NCBI RefSeq assembly: GCF_000003815.2
Contig: NC_049986.1
Span: forward strand, 10,557,086 to 10,621,085
DNA: 64,000 bases
Direction: 5' to 3'
DNA from: Branchiostoma floridae
Lineage: Eukaryota; Chordata; Leptocardii; Amphioxiformes; Branchiostomatidae
Made by a program: the position numbers and the translations under genes. Below, one piece after another: positions 1 to 12,779 of this stretch (its first letter is position 1; each line of letters starts with the position of its first letter). The notes beneath the pieces were generated by a model. That model was not told where the DNA came from. It made no database searches and was given only the letters and a program-made list of their open reading frames with translations.

Positions 1-1830
1 ATTTCCTAATATCAACAAAACGTTATTATCTTCATTCTTAGAACTTCATGTATCGAAAATATTCCGAAATGTAATTAAATTATGCATGAAAACCAAGATG
101 AAAACAGGATATTTATGGATATCGATTTTAAGGACAGGAATTTGAAGTTGAATAAATTTTTGAATTTTAAAACAATCGCCCGTCCTCTTCATATCGCTTA
201 ATACCCTGTTCGAAAAAAAAATGCAACGGATTTAGGCTACCCCGCGGATAAAGGGACATTAACGCTATGTTTAGGTTCTTACCACTTCATAGACATCAAG
301 GCAGAATCGTCAGGTTCTAATATTCTCATGAAATCTCCTCGCTACCTGTTGAGGAAATTAAAACGCAAACTGCGAATCTACTGGGATACCAGCCTCTCAG
401 ATGAAGATTAAATAGATTCTTACTATGCCTAGGGAGACTTCAATCTAACGAACATAGTTAGCGGGAAAATGATTACATAAAGTCGAATCAGAAGACATAC
501 GTCATCGTTTCTTTGATATTTGTCAGCGCATTCAGATATTAGAAGTATAAACATTTATTTAAGAGTTGTGCGAGCTCGGAAATTTAAGATGCCTTCGGAT
601 TGCTAGCATGTATAATCTTTTCGAATGTCTTCATACATTACCATCACTGATATGCAAATTCCATTTTCTACCTTTTTACTTAATTTATGTAGTTCTTTGT
701 TGCATAACATTTGTTGTATAAAATCATATCATTGCTGCATTGAAGTTGAAACAAACCTTCGTTTTTTTATGTATATAGAGTTGATTGAAAACCGCTCTAG
801 TGGTAACATGTGTGTCCCTGAATAAATGAAATAAAATGAAAATGTGAGTCAACGAAATTTCTACCGAACACAGTATCATAGGATAGAAACTATACGATTA
901 CTGTCTTAAGGATTTAAACTATCACATAAGATAATACATGGATTGTAATTGCCTCTAGAAATTTATTTGGTTTATGTTGTAAACCATTTGTATAGGAGGC
1001 ACGCAATTGAGATTGTTTCAAACTGGTTGTGGGTTTACTGAAAAACAATGAAACACTGAATAACAAAACGAGTGAAATTTTCTAATAATTTCAGTATTTC
1101 AACATATATTAAACTAGTGAAATTTGACAAAGATCTCCAAAAATTGAACACGGATTCCGCTAAACCAAGCTGAGTCTACTCTGCCAGCAAAGTTGCCCCT
1201 CAAAAATGCAGGAAATAGCGTTTCAGAGTATCTTAGATTTCATAATTTTCCCTGACCGTTACGTGGAAGTCTCTGTCGTCCGACAGGATTTTCGTTCAAA
1301 ATCCACGGACGGAAACAAATTAAGGACGGCTAGATCACTGGTAACAAGTGTCTGCATCTAAACTACATTGACATAGTACAAAAATCAGTACCAAGTAGAT
1401 TTTCAAACTGGTGGTCCACACGAATTCACCCGACAAACTACAGTGGTCCATGAGTCCACCATTATGGTTAGAGAGATGATGCCCTACGTGAACCATTACC
1501 CCAGCTCATAATAGAACGATGCTCCATTTCACCCCTCTAACGACAAATGAAACGGACCTATATTGTCCGTAGATAATGATGGAAGTAAATCTCCCAACCC
1601 AGGGTTCGCCGGGGCCATGAGGGGAATGTTCTAATTACAAGTAGAAACATAAATTGTGTCAGCGATTTTCCCCAAGTTAACTTGGAAAGTATTGACCGCT
1701 CCCTATAGGGTATAAATAACGTGCCCATAAGACCCTACCTCGGACCACTAGTTGCTTAATAGAGAGTATTGAATAGTAGACATTATTAGAAAGACTGTAT
1801 TATCTTCTTATTAACTCCTGCCACTCAGAC
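1..1830. other. Intergenic, AT-rich
   Basis: Nothing is supported as a gene. Around 1190-1255 the string CCTCAAAAATGCAGGAAATA, followed by GCGTTTCAGAG, resembles a repeat I recall from marine invertebrate genomes, but it cannot be classified here. A TATA-like box lies near 1709. Confidence 0.5.
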
Positions 1831-1835
1831 TACAG

Positions 1836-2189
1836 ATGAGTAGCAGAGAAAAGTGTCTTCTATTGTCTCAAGGGAAACTGATATATTTCTTTGATCACCA
1901 TAGTAATAGGCATGGCGACAAAGACCGGATTATCTTTATCTCCCAAAGCTCGACGTATCGACAATATCCCGAAAATGTAATTAAAACTTACAAGAACCCC
2001 CTGTCTTTCTGGAGACAGTACCATCAAGTTAATGAAGTGCTGGAAAAAGGAACAACGTGTTGCAAAGGTTCTGAGCAAAAGCCCGATCTAAAGATATACT
2101 GGAGCAGAGTTAGTGGCGACAATATGGGACATGCCAAATATCAAGAAAAGTTGACCCAGGAGTTTCGGAGTTACACATACATAGCATAG
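1836..2189 (+). CDS. Unrecognised 117-codon ORF
   Basis: The ATG at 1836 opens a complete frame to a TAG. A TATA-like GGTATAAATAAC lies at about 1709, some 125 bp upstream. The product is hydrophilic with two scattered Cys-containing stretches, has no signal peptide or membrane segment, and resembles no family I know. The start context is weak (C at -3). It may be a chance frame, an exon, or part of an unrecognised repeat. Confidence 0.15.
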   Translation: MSSREKCLLLSQGKLIYFFDHHSNRHGDKDRIIFISQSSTYRQYPENVIKTYKNPLSFWRQYHQVNEVLEKGTTCCKGSEQKPDLKIYWSRVSGDNMGHAKYQEKLTQEFRSYTYIA

Positions 2190-2291
2190 CTTTTATATGG
2201 CATTAATAGCCCAAGTCATGTATATATATGCTATAATTCTAAAAAAAAAACACTTTAAACTAGTGTTGAAAGGGCCTTGGAGGCAAAATTC

Positions 2292-2296
<5 letters not shown>

Positions 2297-2340
<44 letters not shown>

Positions 2341-2552
2341 TCACACACACACTATCACACACAAACACACACATTGCACACACACACACACACACTATCA
2401 CACACAAACACACACATTACACACACTGACATGCACACACACACACACAGTGACACACATGAACAAACACGCACACACACACGTACATACAAACACAGAC
2501 ACAGACACTAACATATACACACAAGCGCACACGTACATACATACATATACAC
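2297..2552. repeat. (CA)n microsatellite cluster
   Basis: A pure CA run from 2297 is followed by interrupted CACACACTATCACA units and TACATACATA at the end. The overlapping His/Thr-rich and Cys/Val-rich frames on the two strands are artefacts of this repeat. Confidence 0.97.
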
Positions 2553-2639
2553 AGTAAGGAATATTCCAACAAATTCGTCAATGTTAAAATAACTTTAAGA
2601 ACCACGACATTCTAATATCCGCCAATGCATATACAAACA

Positions 2640-3575
2640 TTCATCAAAGATTGAACAATCCGTTAAAAGTCTGGCTGGTAATTAACTTTATGATGTCTGG
2701 AGTAGAAACATCTCAAGAAGTTCCTGTTCATATTTCAAATGGTAATCACATTATTGTGTATATTATATTGACGAATGCGAAACTAATATGTCTGGCACAA
2801 AATAACTTCATTACAAAACACACGGTAGTGGCGACTCATATTACAAAGTAATGGAGGTGCCTCCTTGCACTCTGCCTGACCCCAATGTCACACAAGTACA
2901 ACTCGGTAAGATCTAAACATCCCATTTCGGTATGCACATGATGCTTATGGGTCTATATACATGAGCAAAACGACCGCCCCTGACAATATCCCGCTTTGAT
3001 AAGGATATAACCCTTGTAGAGGTGTTAACAGAAGAGCTCTTAACTTTGTCGTTGGTTTTCTGTTCATACAAAAGCTCGTTTTCTGTCGCACACTTTGGCG
3101 AGATTGCGGAAATTACAAGAGGTAGTATAAGAGTCAAATAAAGGATGTCGATATTTAAGAGGAGTTGCTAACGAATCCCCTTCTTATCCTAGTCTTATCA
3201 TCCTTGCCGACTAGACTAACTTACAGTAGCACATGAAAGTACTTCATGGTTTCAGTCAACGGTAAGGATATTACATCTGACTAAGGTATATTGAAAGTTG
3301 AATCATTCATTTATTATTGACTACTAGGAAAATGGTTTGTAATACCTACTAATTCCCACATACTGTTTTCTGCAACCACGTTTATGCGTTGTTTTAGTAG
3401 CAATGACTAAGAGCACATAACACTCCAATCAAGCTGCTGCCAGTCACAAAACTTTATCACCAATTCTAAAGCAATATAAGTTAAAAGGCAACTAAGGACC
3501 AAAATGGTATACGATACGCTGAAGTGGCTTATACATAAGCAGGTTTATCTTATATAAGTTTAAATGGCACTTAAC
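2640..3575. other. Intergenic
   Basis: Only short chance frames. GGAGGTGCCTCC at about 2854 equals a block of the SINE copy at 7.7 kb but has no further support. Confidence 0.5.
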
Positions 3576-3579
3576 TAGA

Positions 3580-3840
3580 GCTAGCGTCGGTGTAGCGTTT
3601 TTGTAGAGTGTGGCCAAGAACATGTTGGTCTTGAGTTAGAATTTGCTGACATTATATTATTACCGAAGTTTCGCAATTGGGGAACGTTCAGTATACACGG
3701 ATTTCATTACTTAACTCAGGTGAAGATGAGGTCTTAGCTTCAGCAAGGGACGTTCCTTGAATATGACGTTTAATTGAGGTCCAACTTTGAGCAGAGTCAC
3801 ACATCGAGCACTATACTTAAGCCAAGGGCACAACCCGCCG
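3580..3840 (+). mobile_element. tRNA-derived SINE, nearly full copy
   Basis: The head has an A-box-like region near 3580-3605 and a degenerate B box, GAGTTAGAATTTGC, near 3636 (compare GGTTCGAATCC). The middle part, around 3690-3725, reads ACACGGATTTCATTACTTAACTCAGGTGA split over two lines. The tail includes GGGACGTTCC and GAGGTCC followed by a GAGCAGAGTCACAC block. The same order of blocks appears in the copies near 7.7 and 23.8 kb. The B box is mutated, so RNA polymerase III transcription from this copy is unlikely. Confidence 0.6.
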
Positions 3841-4038
3841 TACGTGCAAATACGTGCTGTCTACGTGCCCAAACGTGGGCAATCTTCCGTACGAACTCGT
3901 AGGGAATCCGACAGATTTTGGAGCACGCATACACGCCGCAGAACTTTACGTGCAAGCAAAACTTTGTGTTGATGTACTCCCTCCCTGCTCTTGCCAGTCG
4001 TTCCCTACGTTTTCAGAAATACGTGGCGGACGTGGCCC
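3841..4038 (+). other. ACGTG-dense segment before a gap
   Basis: Seven ACGTG pentamers lie on the plus strand in about 200 bp. The overlapping frame that enters the gap shows no known domain. Confidence 0.5.
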
Positions 4039-4138
4039 NNNNNNNNNNNNNNNNNNNNNNNNNNNNNNNNNNNNNNNNNNNNNNNNNNNNNNNNNNNNNN
4101 NNNNNNNNNNNNNNNNNNNNNNNNNNNNNNNNNNNNNN
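4039..4138. other. Assembly gap, 100 N
   Basis: Exactly 100 N, the usual placeholder for a gap of unknown size. Frames spanning it are not meaningful. Confidence 0.98.
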
Positions 4139-4628
4139 TTTTTAAAAAGAAGACAGCGGACAATTGAATTAGTCTTTACCGGCAGTAATACGTATCAGCA
4201 ACCACGATTTTACAACCCAACGTTTGCGATGGCTCAAACAATGTCAGACCCAATCATCACTTTTTACGCGATGAGCTTGGACATGGATTTAATTACGACT
4301 ACAACATGAATTCCATCCAATTATATGCTTTGTAAAGTGCCCTGATGGAATTTTATGTTTGCTGTCCGACGATCCTTTGGGCAGATGGACTTTTACAGCT
4401 CTCTCTATAGAAGAGACCTGATCACCTTAAACGACTATCGATCCGCGTTGGTGTGGCGGTGATACGGTGCGAGATCTCTTGTACTTGAACCACTATTTAT
4501 CGACAGGAAAAGGCCAACTAATTCCCCTTCTATTCACAGCAGTACAGATTCTACTAGATTGCTTTGTTGTGTCAGAATAGGTTTTGAGTAGACCATAACA
4601 AGCAGGAAGGATACGTTCAGCAGCCCTT
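4139..4628. other. Intergenic between a gap and a LINE fossil
   Basis: No feature is recognised. Confidence 0.5.
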
Positions 4629-5010
4629 GTGCAGAACACATTTAAACTCATACATATTCTACAAGATCAACCAATTCAATTCTACAGTTTTAAAGTGTCA
4701 AAGCCATCCAACTTGTCATCAACTCAAAATGCAAGTCGTTCCCCAGTGGACTGTCCAGGAGTGTCAGACGTACCCATTCAGCTTGCTACCAGCTGCCAAA
4801 TAGCCAAACCAGTTAAGGAGTGGAACAGTCTGCCAGCAGAGGTAGTTTTCAGCCCCACTCTTGACAATTTGAAGTTACAGATATAAATCTTATTTCCTCC
4901 CCACCCATCCCTCCATCACCATTAAAACATCACATTGTCCTCACTCAACTCTCGCAGTAGATTCCTCCAGAATGTATAGGCAACTTAATCTTCATCAAGA
5001 AGAAGGCCCT
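4629..5010 (+). mobile_element. LINE C-terminal fossil with 3' tail
   Basis: A frame ending at 4886 closes with VKEWNSLPAEVVFSPTLDN, the pattern (R/K)xWNxLPxxVVxxPSLDxFK found at the extreme C-terminus of many CR1/Jockey-like LINE reverse-transcriptase proteins. The residues before it (RSPVDCPGVSD) are only weakly conserved, and no ATG supports a complete gene. The stop is followed by a C-rich stretch and a segment ending ATCAAGAAGAAGG near 5008, which looks like the short 3' tail of such an element. It is a 5'-truncated, inactive copy, different from the LINE near 57.6 kb. Confidence 0.62.
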
Positions 5011-5260
5011 TTCTCTACCGGGCCATTTGGACAAACCTACCGTCTACGTGTAGCATCAAAGTTCTGTCCAGTCTTATAAACTTCGAAAAGTCAATAGAGT
5101 TGTCGACATTGCTCTTCCGTGCCATCAATATATGGATCACCCAACCATCAAACATTGACTCTTTGTCCAGCCTTTTGAAACTTCAAAAGGCAATCCACCA
5201 TTTGTTCGCACATCTATGTATGTTTCTTTTAACTTTTTTTTTTACTTGTACGTTATGTTT

Positions 5261-5401
5261 NNNNNNNNNNNNNNNNNNNNNNNNNNNNNNNNNNNNNNNN
5301 NNNNNNNNNNNNNNNNNNNNNNNNNNNNNNNNNNNNNNNNNNNNNNNNNNNNNNNNNNNNNNNNNNNNNNNNNNNNNNNNNNNNNNNNNNNNNNNNNNNN
5401 N
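5261..5401. other. Assembly gap, 141 N
   Basis: A run of 141 N, a length that suggests an estimated gap size. It is preceded by a T-rich stretch. Confidence 0.98.
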
Positions 5402-7574
5402 GTTATCAGTAATTGCTCTTTTATCCATATCTTAACCACCAAACTGTCTCTCCCAATCTGAGTCTGCTTTCTGATCCCCAACCGGATTATGTTTGGTGAT
5501 TGATTCATAGACGTACCCTGACCTGTCAGTGACCTCATGACACCGGATACCAAACGAAAATGCACACAATACCGCCGACTTAAGCAAAGGCTCCAATAGG
5601 TCAGCCATGGCACACCTTTTGCATAGAAAATGGCGCTAGGAGAAGGCTGTCGTTTGTAATTGACTTCCACGAGTGCACAAGTGGTTAAGATTATGACCTT
5701 CAAATATACGGCCATGCTGTCTTAACAGGAGCTCATAGGAGTTAATTGGAGACGTCTTGACCAATGATGATGTTTCTGTACCCTTCCAAGTTTTTAAGGA
5801 AAGTCAATAGAGGTCCGACGCCATGCATATCATTTAAGCATCGCAGAATCTTGCACGCAGATACCAATAACAACAGGTTAACTATCTTTAACAATCATTC
5901 ATTTGACTTGTGAAACTAAAAGGCAAAACTTAGACAAGCTGACAGTAGAAATCATATATAGTAGTTTCTTCACTGGGCCGGTCCTATGATGGCATACCAG
6001 TGAGAACGTTATACTGAAATCAAAATACATTAGATAATGACAATGATTGAGAAAGTCTGGTAACTTGGCATAAATAATAAAATTGTCACACTCACCTTAG
6101 TTATTTCGTTAGATACAGGAAACTACGCCCTAGATTTGTTGATATGATATTATAGCATCAAACATCATATTTCAACGTTCTACTACAGCAACGTCACCCA
6201 TGTCTAAATATACTTGAAAACCGAATCTAATTAGTTTTGCCGAATAGAAATTCGTAAGTCACTCATCATCATCAAAATGGTAATGACTTGTCAATGTCAC
6301 GGCTGTAATTGAGAAAGCAAGTAAAAATGTAGTCTGTAAACGTGTAAGCGTAATGACCGACAAGCAATTTATGGTCAGGCGTAATTTGTAAAGGATTGCT
6401 GACTAAATTTGGAAACCTCGTGTGGATAATCGTAAATGAGACTTCATCATTTACTTGATGTAGCATCCTTTACGGTTACTCTAGCTTTCCAGGCACCAAA
6501 TGTAATGATTTCTAAGCGATTTGTTTGTTGAGAAAAATGCCTAAATCATGACACTCCCTGGTTTTGACCTCTGAAATTGAGAGCTCTGTTGCAAACACAT
6601 TTATGTCGTTCTACAACATACCAAAATAGGACAATATCAATTTTTATTGCAACTCTTAATGACGAAACATAATACGCAAAATCACGTATCTTATGTTTGT
6701 CTCGTCATTAAACAGAGGGCAGTAGAAAAGCATATTAAAACAAAAATGTTAGGAATGTAAGATACACAACATATTGACAAAATTCATTTTTGGAATCTAA
6801 AAAGAAAGTAGATTATATATACTAGTAAATTCTAAGCAAGTATTACAGATTAGATTGGTAGGTGGACCAATTTGTGACTGAAATCTTTTACATTTTTTTA
6901 TGAATTTTGTTTTATTATTTTCAAATTGACGTATATTATCATAAGCAGATGTAATAACATGCTGTCCCCATCAGGACAATACATAAAGTGATGGATGGCT
7001 TTTTTCATGTTTTATGAGGAGGGACACTAGTATTGTAGTATTGCCTCGTCTCGTAATCAGAGTGGACATCGCACGAGGTCCGAGGGGCCATTTTGATGAA
7101 CAATCGTGTCTACAACACCGGCATTGATGGATGGGGTGTTCTTTCCTGGGGCTCTTTCATTATTCTTACTTTAGAGTACGGTGAACATATTGCCTTCCAA
7201 AGCCTACTTTAAAAGCTTACCAGTACATCCGACGTGATGCCGCATCAGAAAATGAAATAGTTTGGTGCCATAGTAATTTTTGGTATGCTCTGTAACCTCT
7301 CTGTACGGGATTTAAAGAAAAAAAAATGAACATTTGCTTCGTGTGCACGATAGATCCATCACTAATTTGTTAATGATGCCCGAAATTAACAATGGCAGTA
7401 GACGCGGTGGTGTCATGGTGCGGTTGAGTGAATAGGTCATGGACTTATTGGATATTTATATTTGGGTTCACTGTATCGTAGCTATGTTGCGTATACGTAG
7501 CTTCTGGATTACCCTGTCACTCTTGGTCAATGCGCTATTGTCACAACTTGAAGGCCGTCTCGTGGATGAGCCTG
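5402..7574. other. Intergenic
   Basis: A weak SINE-like head (CACAAGTGGTTAAGATTATG near 5678) without a B box is the only hint of a repeat. The 6240-6470 and 7439-7570 frames are unremarkable. Confidence 0.5.
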
Positions 7575-7835
7575 TTTTGTATTGCATACCCGATATACCG
7601 CCTCATGTACTGAAGGGTAGATCTGCATATCAGGACATATTTATTCAAATTACTTACACTAGGAAGGACCCATATTCTCTGGTAGTGTGGTTGGTTCTTT
7701 GACGTGCTGGAGGCACCTCCATTTGGTGTCCTATCCGAGAGACGTCCCTTATTTAATCTATACATTCATTTTTATTCTGTTTGAAGTGAGAAAAACCGTC
7801 TGAGTGCCCATCCGAAGGGTACAACATCGGAATTG
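7575..7835 (-). mobile_element. SINE, body and 3' tail (minus strand)
   Basis: Read on the minus strand from 7835, this contains the CCCTTCGGATGGGCACT block, TTCTCACTTC, GGGACGTCTCTCGGATAGGA, TGGAGGTGCCTCC, GCACGTCAAAGAACC and GGGTCCTTCC, and ends GGTATGCAATACAAA. These follow the same order as the copies at 3.6 and 23.8 kb. The tRNA-like head is missing or unrecognisable. The 74-codon minus-strand frame here is only a shadow of this repeat. Confidence 0.62.
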
Positions 7836-10621
7836 TCTGATGATTAAAACACACACTGATTAATAATGACGTGAATCATAATGAACCGCGACACAAATGA
7901 TTTAAACACGAACGTTATCTGCCAGTCTAGGTTTGTCTGCGGCATCAAATATCTGCTATGAATATTATTTCTATTTTACAATTATTGTTTATGAGGAATC
8001 ATGCTGGCTCTGTCATTGCCAGTATCGTGGTTAATCTTTAATGTCTGTGGTGGGCGTAACATGACAGCATCGTCTATGTCGTCTGGGATGAATCTAACAG
8101 CAGTAATTCTACACCGCTGCGTACACGCCATATACAAAGCGTATTGTTGTAAATTACATAATTAAGGATGATAAATCTATTGACTGAACTATTAACCACA
8201 ATATGCTCTCCTATAAACAATTATCATATTATACATATATTGTCTAACCTTTTAAATGAAGTGTATATATATATCACACGTGATTGGATTGACTCAGGTA
8301 AAAATTCAGCATTACATACGGTTAGCCACCTAATGAAAGACGCTTTTTACGCACAATTGTACCTCTTTATTTTTTATTATTTTAAAAATGTGCATATTCA
8401 AATTGAACCATACTGGCAGGTACTCATAAAGTTGTGATTTGGAATTTGGCTACTTGGCCTGGTAATTGCAATGTGACTAACGCGATAGTCATTCTGCCTT
8501 GATAATAGCAGTCGTTCTGCCTTGATAGTAGCACACTAGTACTTTATGTTTGGTGCAGTTTATAGCAGCGACACCTATACTGCAGTGCAACGTGAACCGG
8601 TCAGAATCGCCCTGAGAAAGTTGACAGGCGGCTACCGAAACATCGACATATAAATCGCAAGTTGTGTTCAAAGGATCTTGCTTTTTGATTATATACCGTA
8701 TTTAGATGGTGTATCTAGGGGAACCAAGAAAAGGGGAACACAATATTTACCATTCACACGTTTGTCACTTGTGTCATTGTTGCACGCGTTAAGAAGGACA
8801 TTGCTGTGAGCTAAGTTAATTGAAGCACCCATTCATCTATTTCTTTCACACGTATACCTTAGATTAATGAATGTGCATATCAGAAAGCCAAAGCAGCAAG
8901 TAAAGATTGAACACCTCTCGTTACACCAAGCGACCCCCCGCCCATAATCAGCTTGGGGCGTCCTATTGGGTTTTAGGAGCAATCCGTAACCGAAAAGAAC
9001 GATCTCTTTCTGACGGAAAGGGGGCAAGCTAGATTAATTTATGGCATTATTGCCCCATTCTTTACAGCCTTAAACCTTTTCCATTTCGCAAAAATTGACC
9101 GAAATGCTGACTATCAATCTTTTGGTGATGGGATTTGGGGCACGCCCAGTCGTTCCAACAGACACTGTCTTAACGGCATGAGGCGATCATCATTAAGGGT
9201 ATCTCACCACGGTGAAACACAGATAAATGAGGGATTTATAGGAAGATCTATTTTTCTCAAATAAGCCTGTCGTAAGGATATCTTCGCGTGCGTAAGTTGC
9301 ATATGCTTTCTGTTAGCGGAGCTTGTGGGTACTTAGGAGAGACAACCATGGTATTATCATTGTAACTGTAATTGATACACCGACTTAAGGTATAGACAGG
9401 TATGCATGTAGTGTCACTATCTGCCTATTACTTAAGTATAGAATTAACGTTAGCAAATGACAACGAGAAAACACATTTGTCAGATAATTCACAGTCGGTT
9501 TTGAGAGCTTTTAATACCTTAGTTTCATTTTCATGAGAGTTTTTTTATCATAGTCTTACGAGACTAACAAACGCCTACCTACCTACCTTTTGGTAGCAAT
9601 AAAAGTACACTAAGGTTGCAGTGAATACGTAATTCTGTGTATACTGTTTTCAGCAAGGTAAATGGAGCCCCCCAAAGCACATTAATTCAGAGTGACTTAA
9701 AGCAGTGGTACCAGTGGGACTAAGGGAGATCTTGTGTTTATCCCATAATACATGGGTATTCAGCACTAATGAAGGGAGTCCCGCACACAACACGCATGTG
9801 CTCCCGCTGAAATTGGTCGTCAATCCCCTCCAATGGTTGCTACGTGCCGCATGGTTTGGCCGGCTGGCAGACATAAAGAAAACTTAATGGCGCAGCTGAT
9901 ACCATCACATCATTTAACATTGCACGCGGCCTGATGAGGAAACACACTACATGTAGGAGTTATAATTATCAACACCTCCTTCCCCCTTTTTCCAGCACAT
10001 TGGGGCAATCGCAGAATATTTCATTTCGCTAGCTTGGCATACCAAATGCATACAAATTTTGATAAGTTGTTTCTGGATTCCGGACTGTTAAACCCATATT
10101 CATTTTTCTCATTGTACTTATACATACTTTTAGGTTTATGAAATACCAAAAGATACAGCCATTCTTATCAGGGAATGTAAGGAAACTTTGTGACCCATGA
10201 CAGCTGAAACTCTTAAACATTATGCCTTATGAAGCAGGCTACTTCCATCAGTGGAATAAGAAGGGAAGAATGGAACCTCGAATCAACTGTAAGCATAAGG
10301 AACTATGAATAATGAGGCATTCTATATTATACAGTTTGTATGTCAGAACTAACAAGTTATAACAACTTAAGACCGATAGGAAAAGACTATTGTGAGAGCA
10401 AATGTAATATGTTCTTCAATATAAACATAGGATTAATACATTTGCATACACTCACAAAGGCAAAGCAAGAGTGCCTCACCCATAGTAAAATTGGGATTCG
10501 TCAGGATGCTTAGAATAACAAAGTCTTTGTGCCATTTTGGCAAAAAAAACAACAACAGGATTTCCTCTTTTGAAGTTTACGTAGGGGCCAACGGTGCTTA
10601 TGACGTAATGTTTTTGCTTCA
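7836..10621. other. Intergenic
   Basis: A 23-bp near-repeat (ATTCTGCCTTGATAATAGCA / GTTCTGCCTTGATAGTAGCA) lies near 8490-8533. Several frames of 60-90 codons resemble nothing known. Confidence 0.5.
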
Positions 10622-10965
10622 ACTCCAGAAGAAGAAGATGAAGAGGGGAAGCAGAAGAAAAAGAACAACAACCACAACAACAACAGCATAAGCATGCACT
10701 TACATACACACTGTTTTCCTCTCTCAAATACACATTGATGCACACACACACAGACACACACACAAACACACACTTCTACGCACACACAAACTCCCTGTGT
10801 CTCCCAAGATTTATTTCAAGCACACACACACGCACTGTCTCTCTCAAACACACATAGACACACACACACACAAATCCACTGACGCACACGTACAGGCTCT
10901 CTGTCTCTCTCCCCGAAACACACACAGACACACTCACACATAGACACGCACATGCACGCAAACAT
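10622..10965. repeat. GAA/AAC tract followed by (CA)n cluster
   Basis: GAAGAAGAAGATGAAG and CAACAACAACAG tracts lead into interrupted CA repeats with CTCTCT interludes. Several minus-strand Cys/Val-rich frames here are repeat artefacts. Confidence 0.93.
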
Positions 10966-12762
10966 AGTCTACGAAGGCGCTTCTTCAAGCCAATACTAAT
11001 CTTCTATAGTTGCAGTACAGACACAAATGACACAAAACCGTCATCCTTACCTTTCCAACTCACGCCGTGCTGTCTGCGACTTTAGCCGATACTCATGGAT
11101 ACCACAAGAAGAACGGAGAAGTCTAGCTTACGTATAGATATCCGCGGAAAATACAGAGATTGACATTTAGAATATTTCCCCGGGTTAGGGGCATGGCCCT
11201 GCATTATGCTCGTGACGCAGAGAATTTCTCGGGGCATCTATAGGCCAGACGCAGCACACCAAGGCCAATCCTCCAACGAAATAGGTATCTGCCGTTAACG
11301 TTAACTAGATCAATAACAATCACACATTCATCGAATGAAATGCCTTCCGCGCCCGCCCAAAGAATCATTAAACAGAGCAAGCAATACGTCCGGACATGTT
11401 AGTTAAAAATTGGCTCTACGCCTTAGCCATAAATACGGGGTAGAATGGTAAAGTAATGAAAGCTCACAGACTGCGAGAAGTCACCATAGCGCTGCAATCA
11501 TAATATCCAGAGCCTTCTATTTCCTTTCAAATGAAGAAGTAATTGAGAGATCCCGACACATTATGTGAGGAAGGCTGGCTGAATGATAAAGCGTGCACTG
11601 TCTGCTGCCGGTGATAAAACAAGACGAGCTCGCGGTTAGGGTGCAAGTTTACGAGAGAGCGTAAGATTCCCCAGAGCATTTTGAAACATGAACGGAGAAA
11701 TAAAATGCACGTGTTTAGCTGCATGATAAAACATGGAATATAGCAGGCAGTTCGATGTTTGACACGGTGCTCAAATGTTCCTAAGTTTACGGGACCAGTA
11801 TTACGAGAAAGCAAGTCAAAAGCTGGGCTAAATACAGTACTTATTGATGCGCTTTATTACGGGTATAAAGAAATAGACGATATAGCACTTTCCATTCACT
11901 TTGGGATAAATGGTTTACAACGCAGAATATAATATGAAAAATGTTATATGTATGCATCTGTCATCTTAATAGCATTCACACTATGTAATTCAGTGAGCCT
12001 TCTTTAAACACGACCAATATCTGCTGGTGTAGCATTGCAAGCTATTCCCATTTAGCTAGATGACTTCGACCAATCAAAAGGTCTCAATTCATATTTTGTC
12101 ATAGTGACTTAACACATAGAAATTCATTTAAACACCGGTGAATTTCTAGCTAGAGGTGTTTAATAGAAATGTTCAATCGGAGAGTTCACAGAACATTGAC
12201 CAATCATAATAGCAACCAACAGGGAGGAATGATTACACCCTACAGGAAGGAATGTTCATCAATGCAGTATAGTAGAGATTTATGAAAGATTTGACATGAA
12301 GAAATTGCAAATTTACGAAGATTTCTGTAGGGATTTTGGTTTTAACATAAATATCCGGAAACACAAACAATGGAGAGAAGGGCACTCACGCAGACACATC
12401 AATAAACACCTCCATGTTTAAGGACGTAATACCAGATGGGACACATTGTCACTGACTGAGGATTATCACTGGGGAGATGTTCTGACGTTGTACCAACGGC
12501 ACGCCTCGATAACCAAAATAAAACAGTTCTTTATCTAAATGCATCCGAAGCTGAGAATAACCATGAAATTGTCTACGCATGCGTAAACGCTTGTACGAGG
12601 GTCAAAAACGGTGGCTCTTTTGGAATCTGTAGAAAAAGACTCAGTTAATATAGATAGACTGGGGAATATATATATAAAATAGATGACATAGCCTACTGTC
12701 AATATTGAGTTTGAATTCTTTTTAACGAATGATTCTTAAAGAATGAAGTGGTCTCATTGTAA
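10966..12762. other. Intergenic
   Basis: No recognisable feature. One 95-codon minus-strand frame (11527-11814) is not conserved in any way I can see. Confidence 0.5.
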
Positions 12763-12779
12763 GGGGGGGGGGGGGGGGG
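12763..12779 (+). repeat. 17-base guanine run
   Basis: An uninterrupted run of 17 G. It may form a G-quadruplex and is also a common site of sequencing length error. Confidence 0.95.

Noticed and set aside
2197-2605. His/Thr-rich and Cys/Val-rich frames on both strands
   Set aside because: They are translations of the (CA)n microsatellite and have no independent support.
3854-4309. 151-codon frame through the N gap
   Set aside because: Continuity depends on 100 placeholder N, and neither side matches a known domain.
5242-5715. 157-codon minus-strand frame through the second gap
   Set aside because: Spans 141 N; the remaining part is unrecognised.
5678-5720. Possible SINE head (CACAAGTGGTTAAG)
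   Set aside because: No B box and no body blocks downstream that convincingly match.
7541-7765. 74-codon minus-strand frame similar in translation to one at 23764-23985
   Set aside because: The similarity is explained by both lying in copies of the same non-coding SINE.
10476-10988. Several Cys/Val-rich minus-strand frames
   Set aside because: Artefacts of GAA/AAC and (CA)n repeats.
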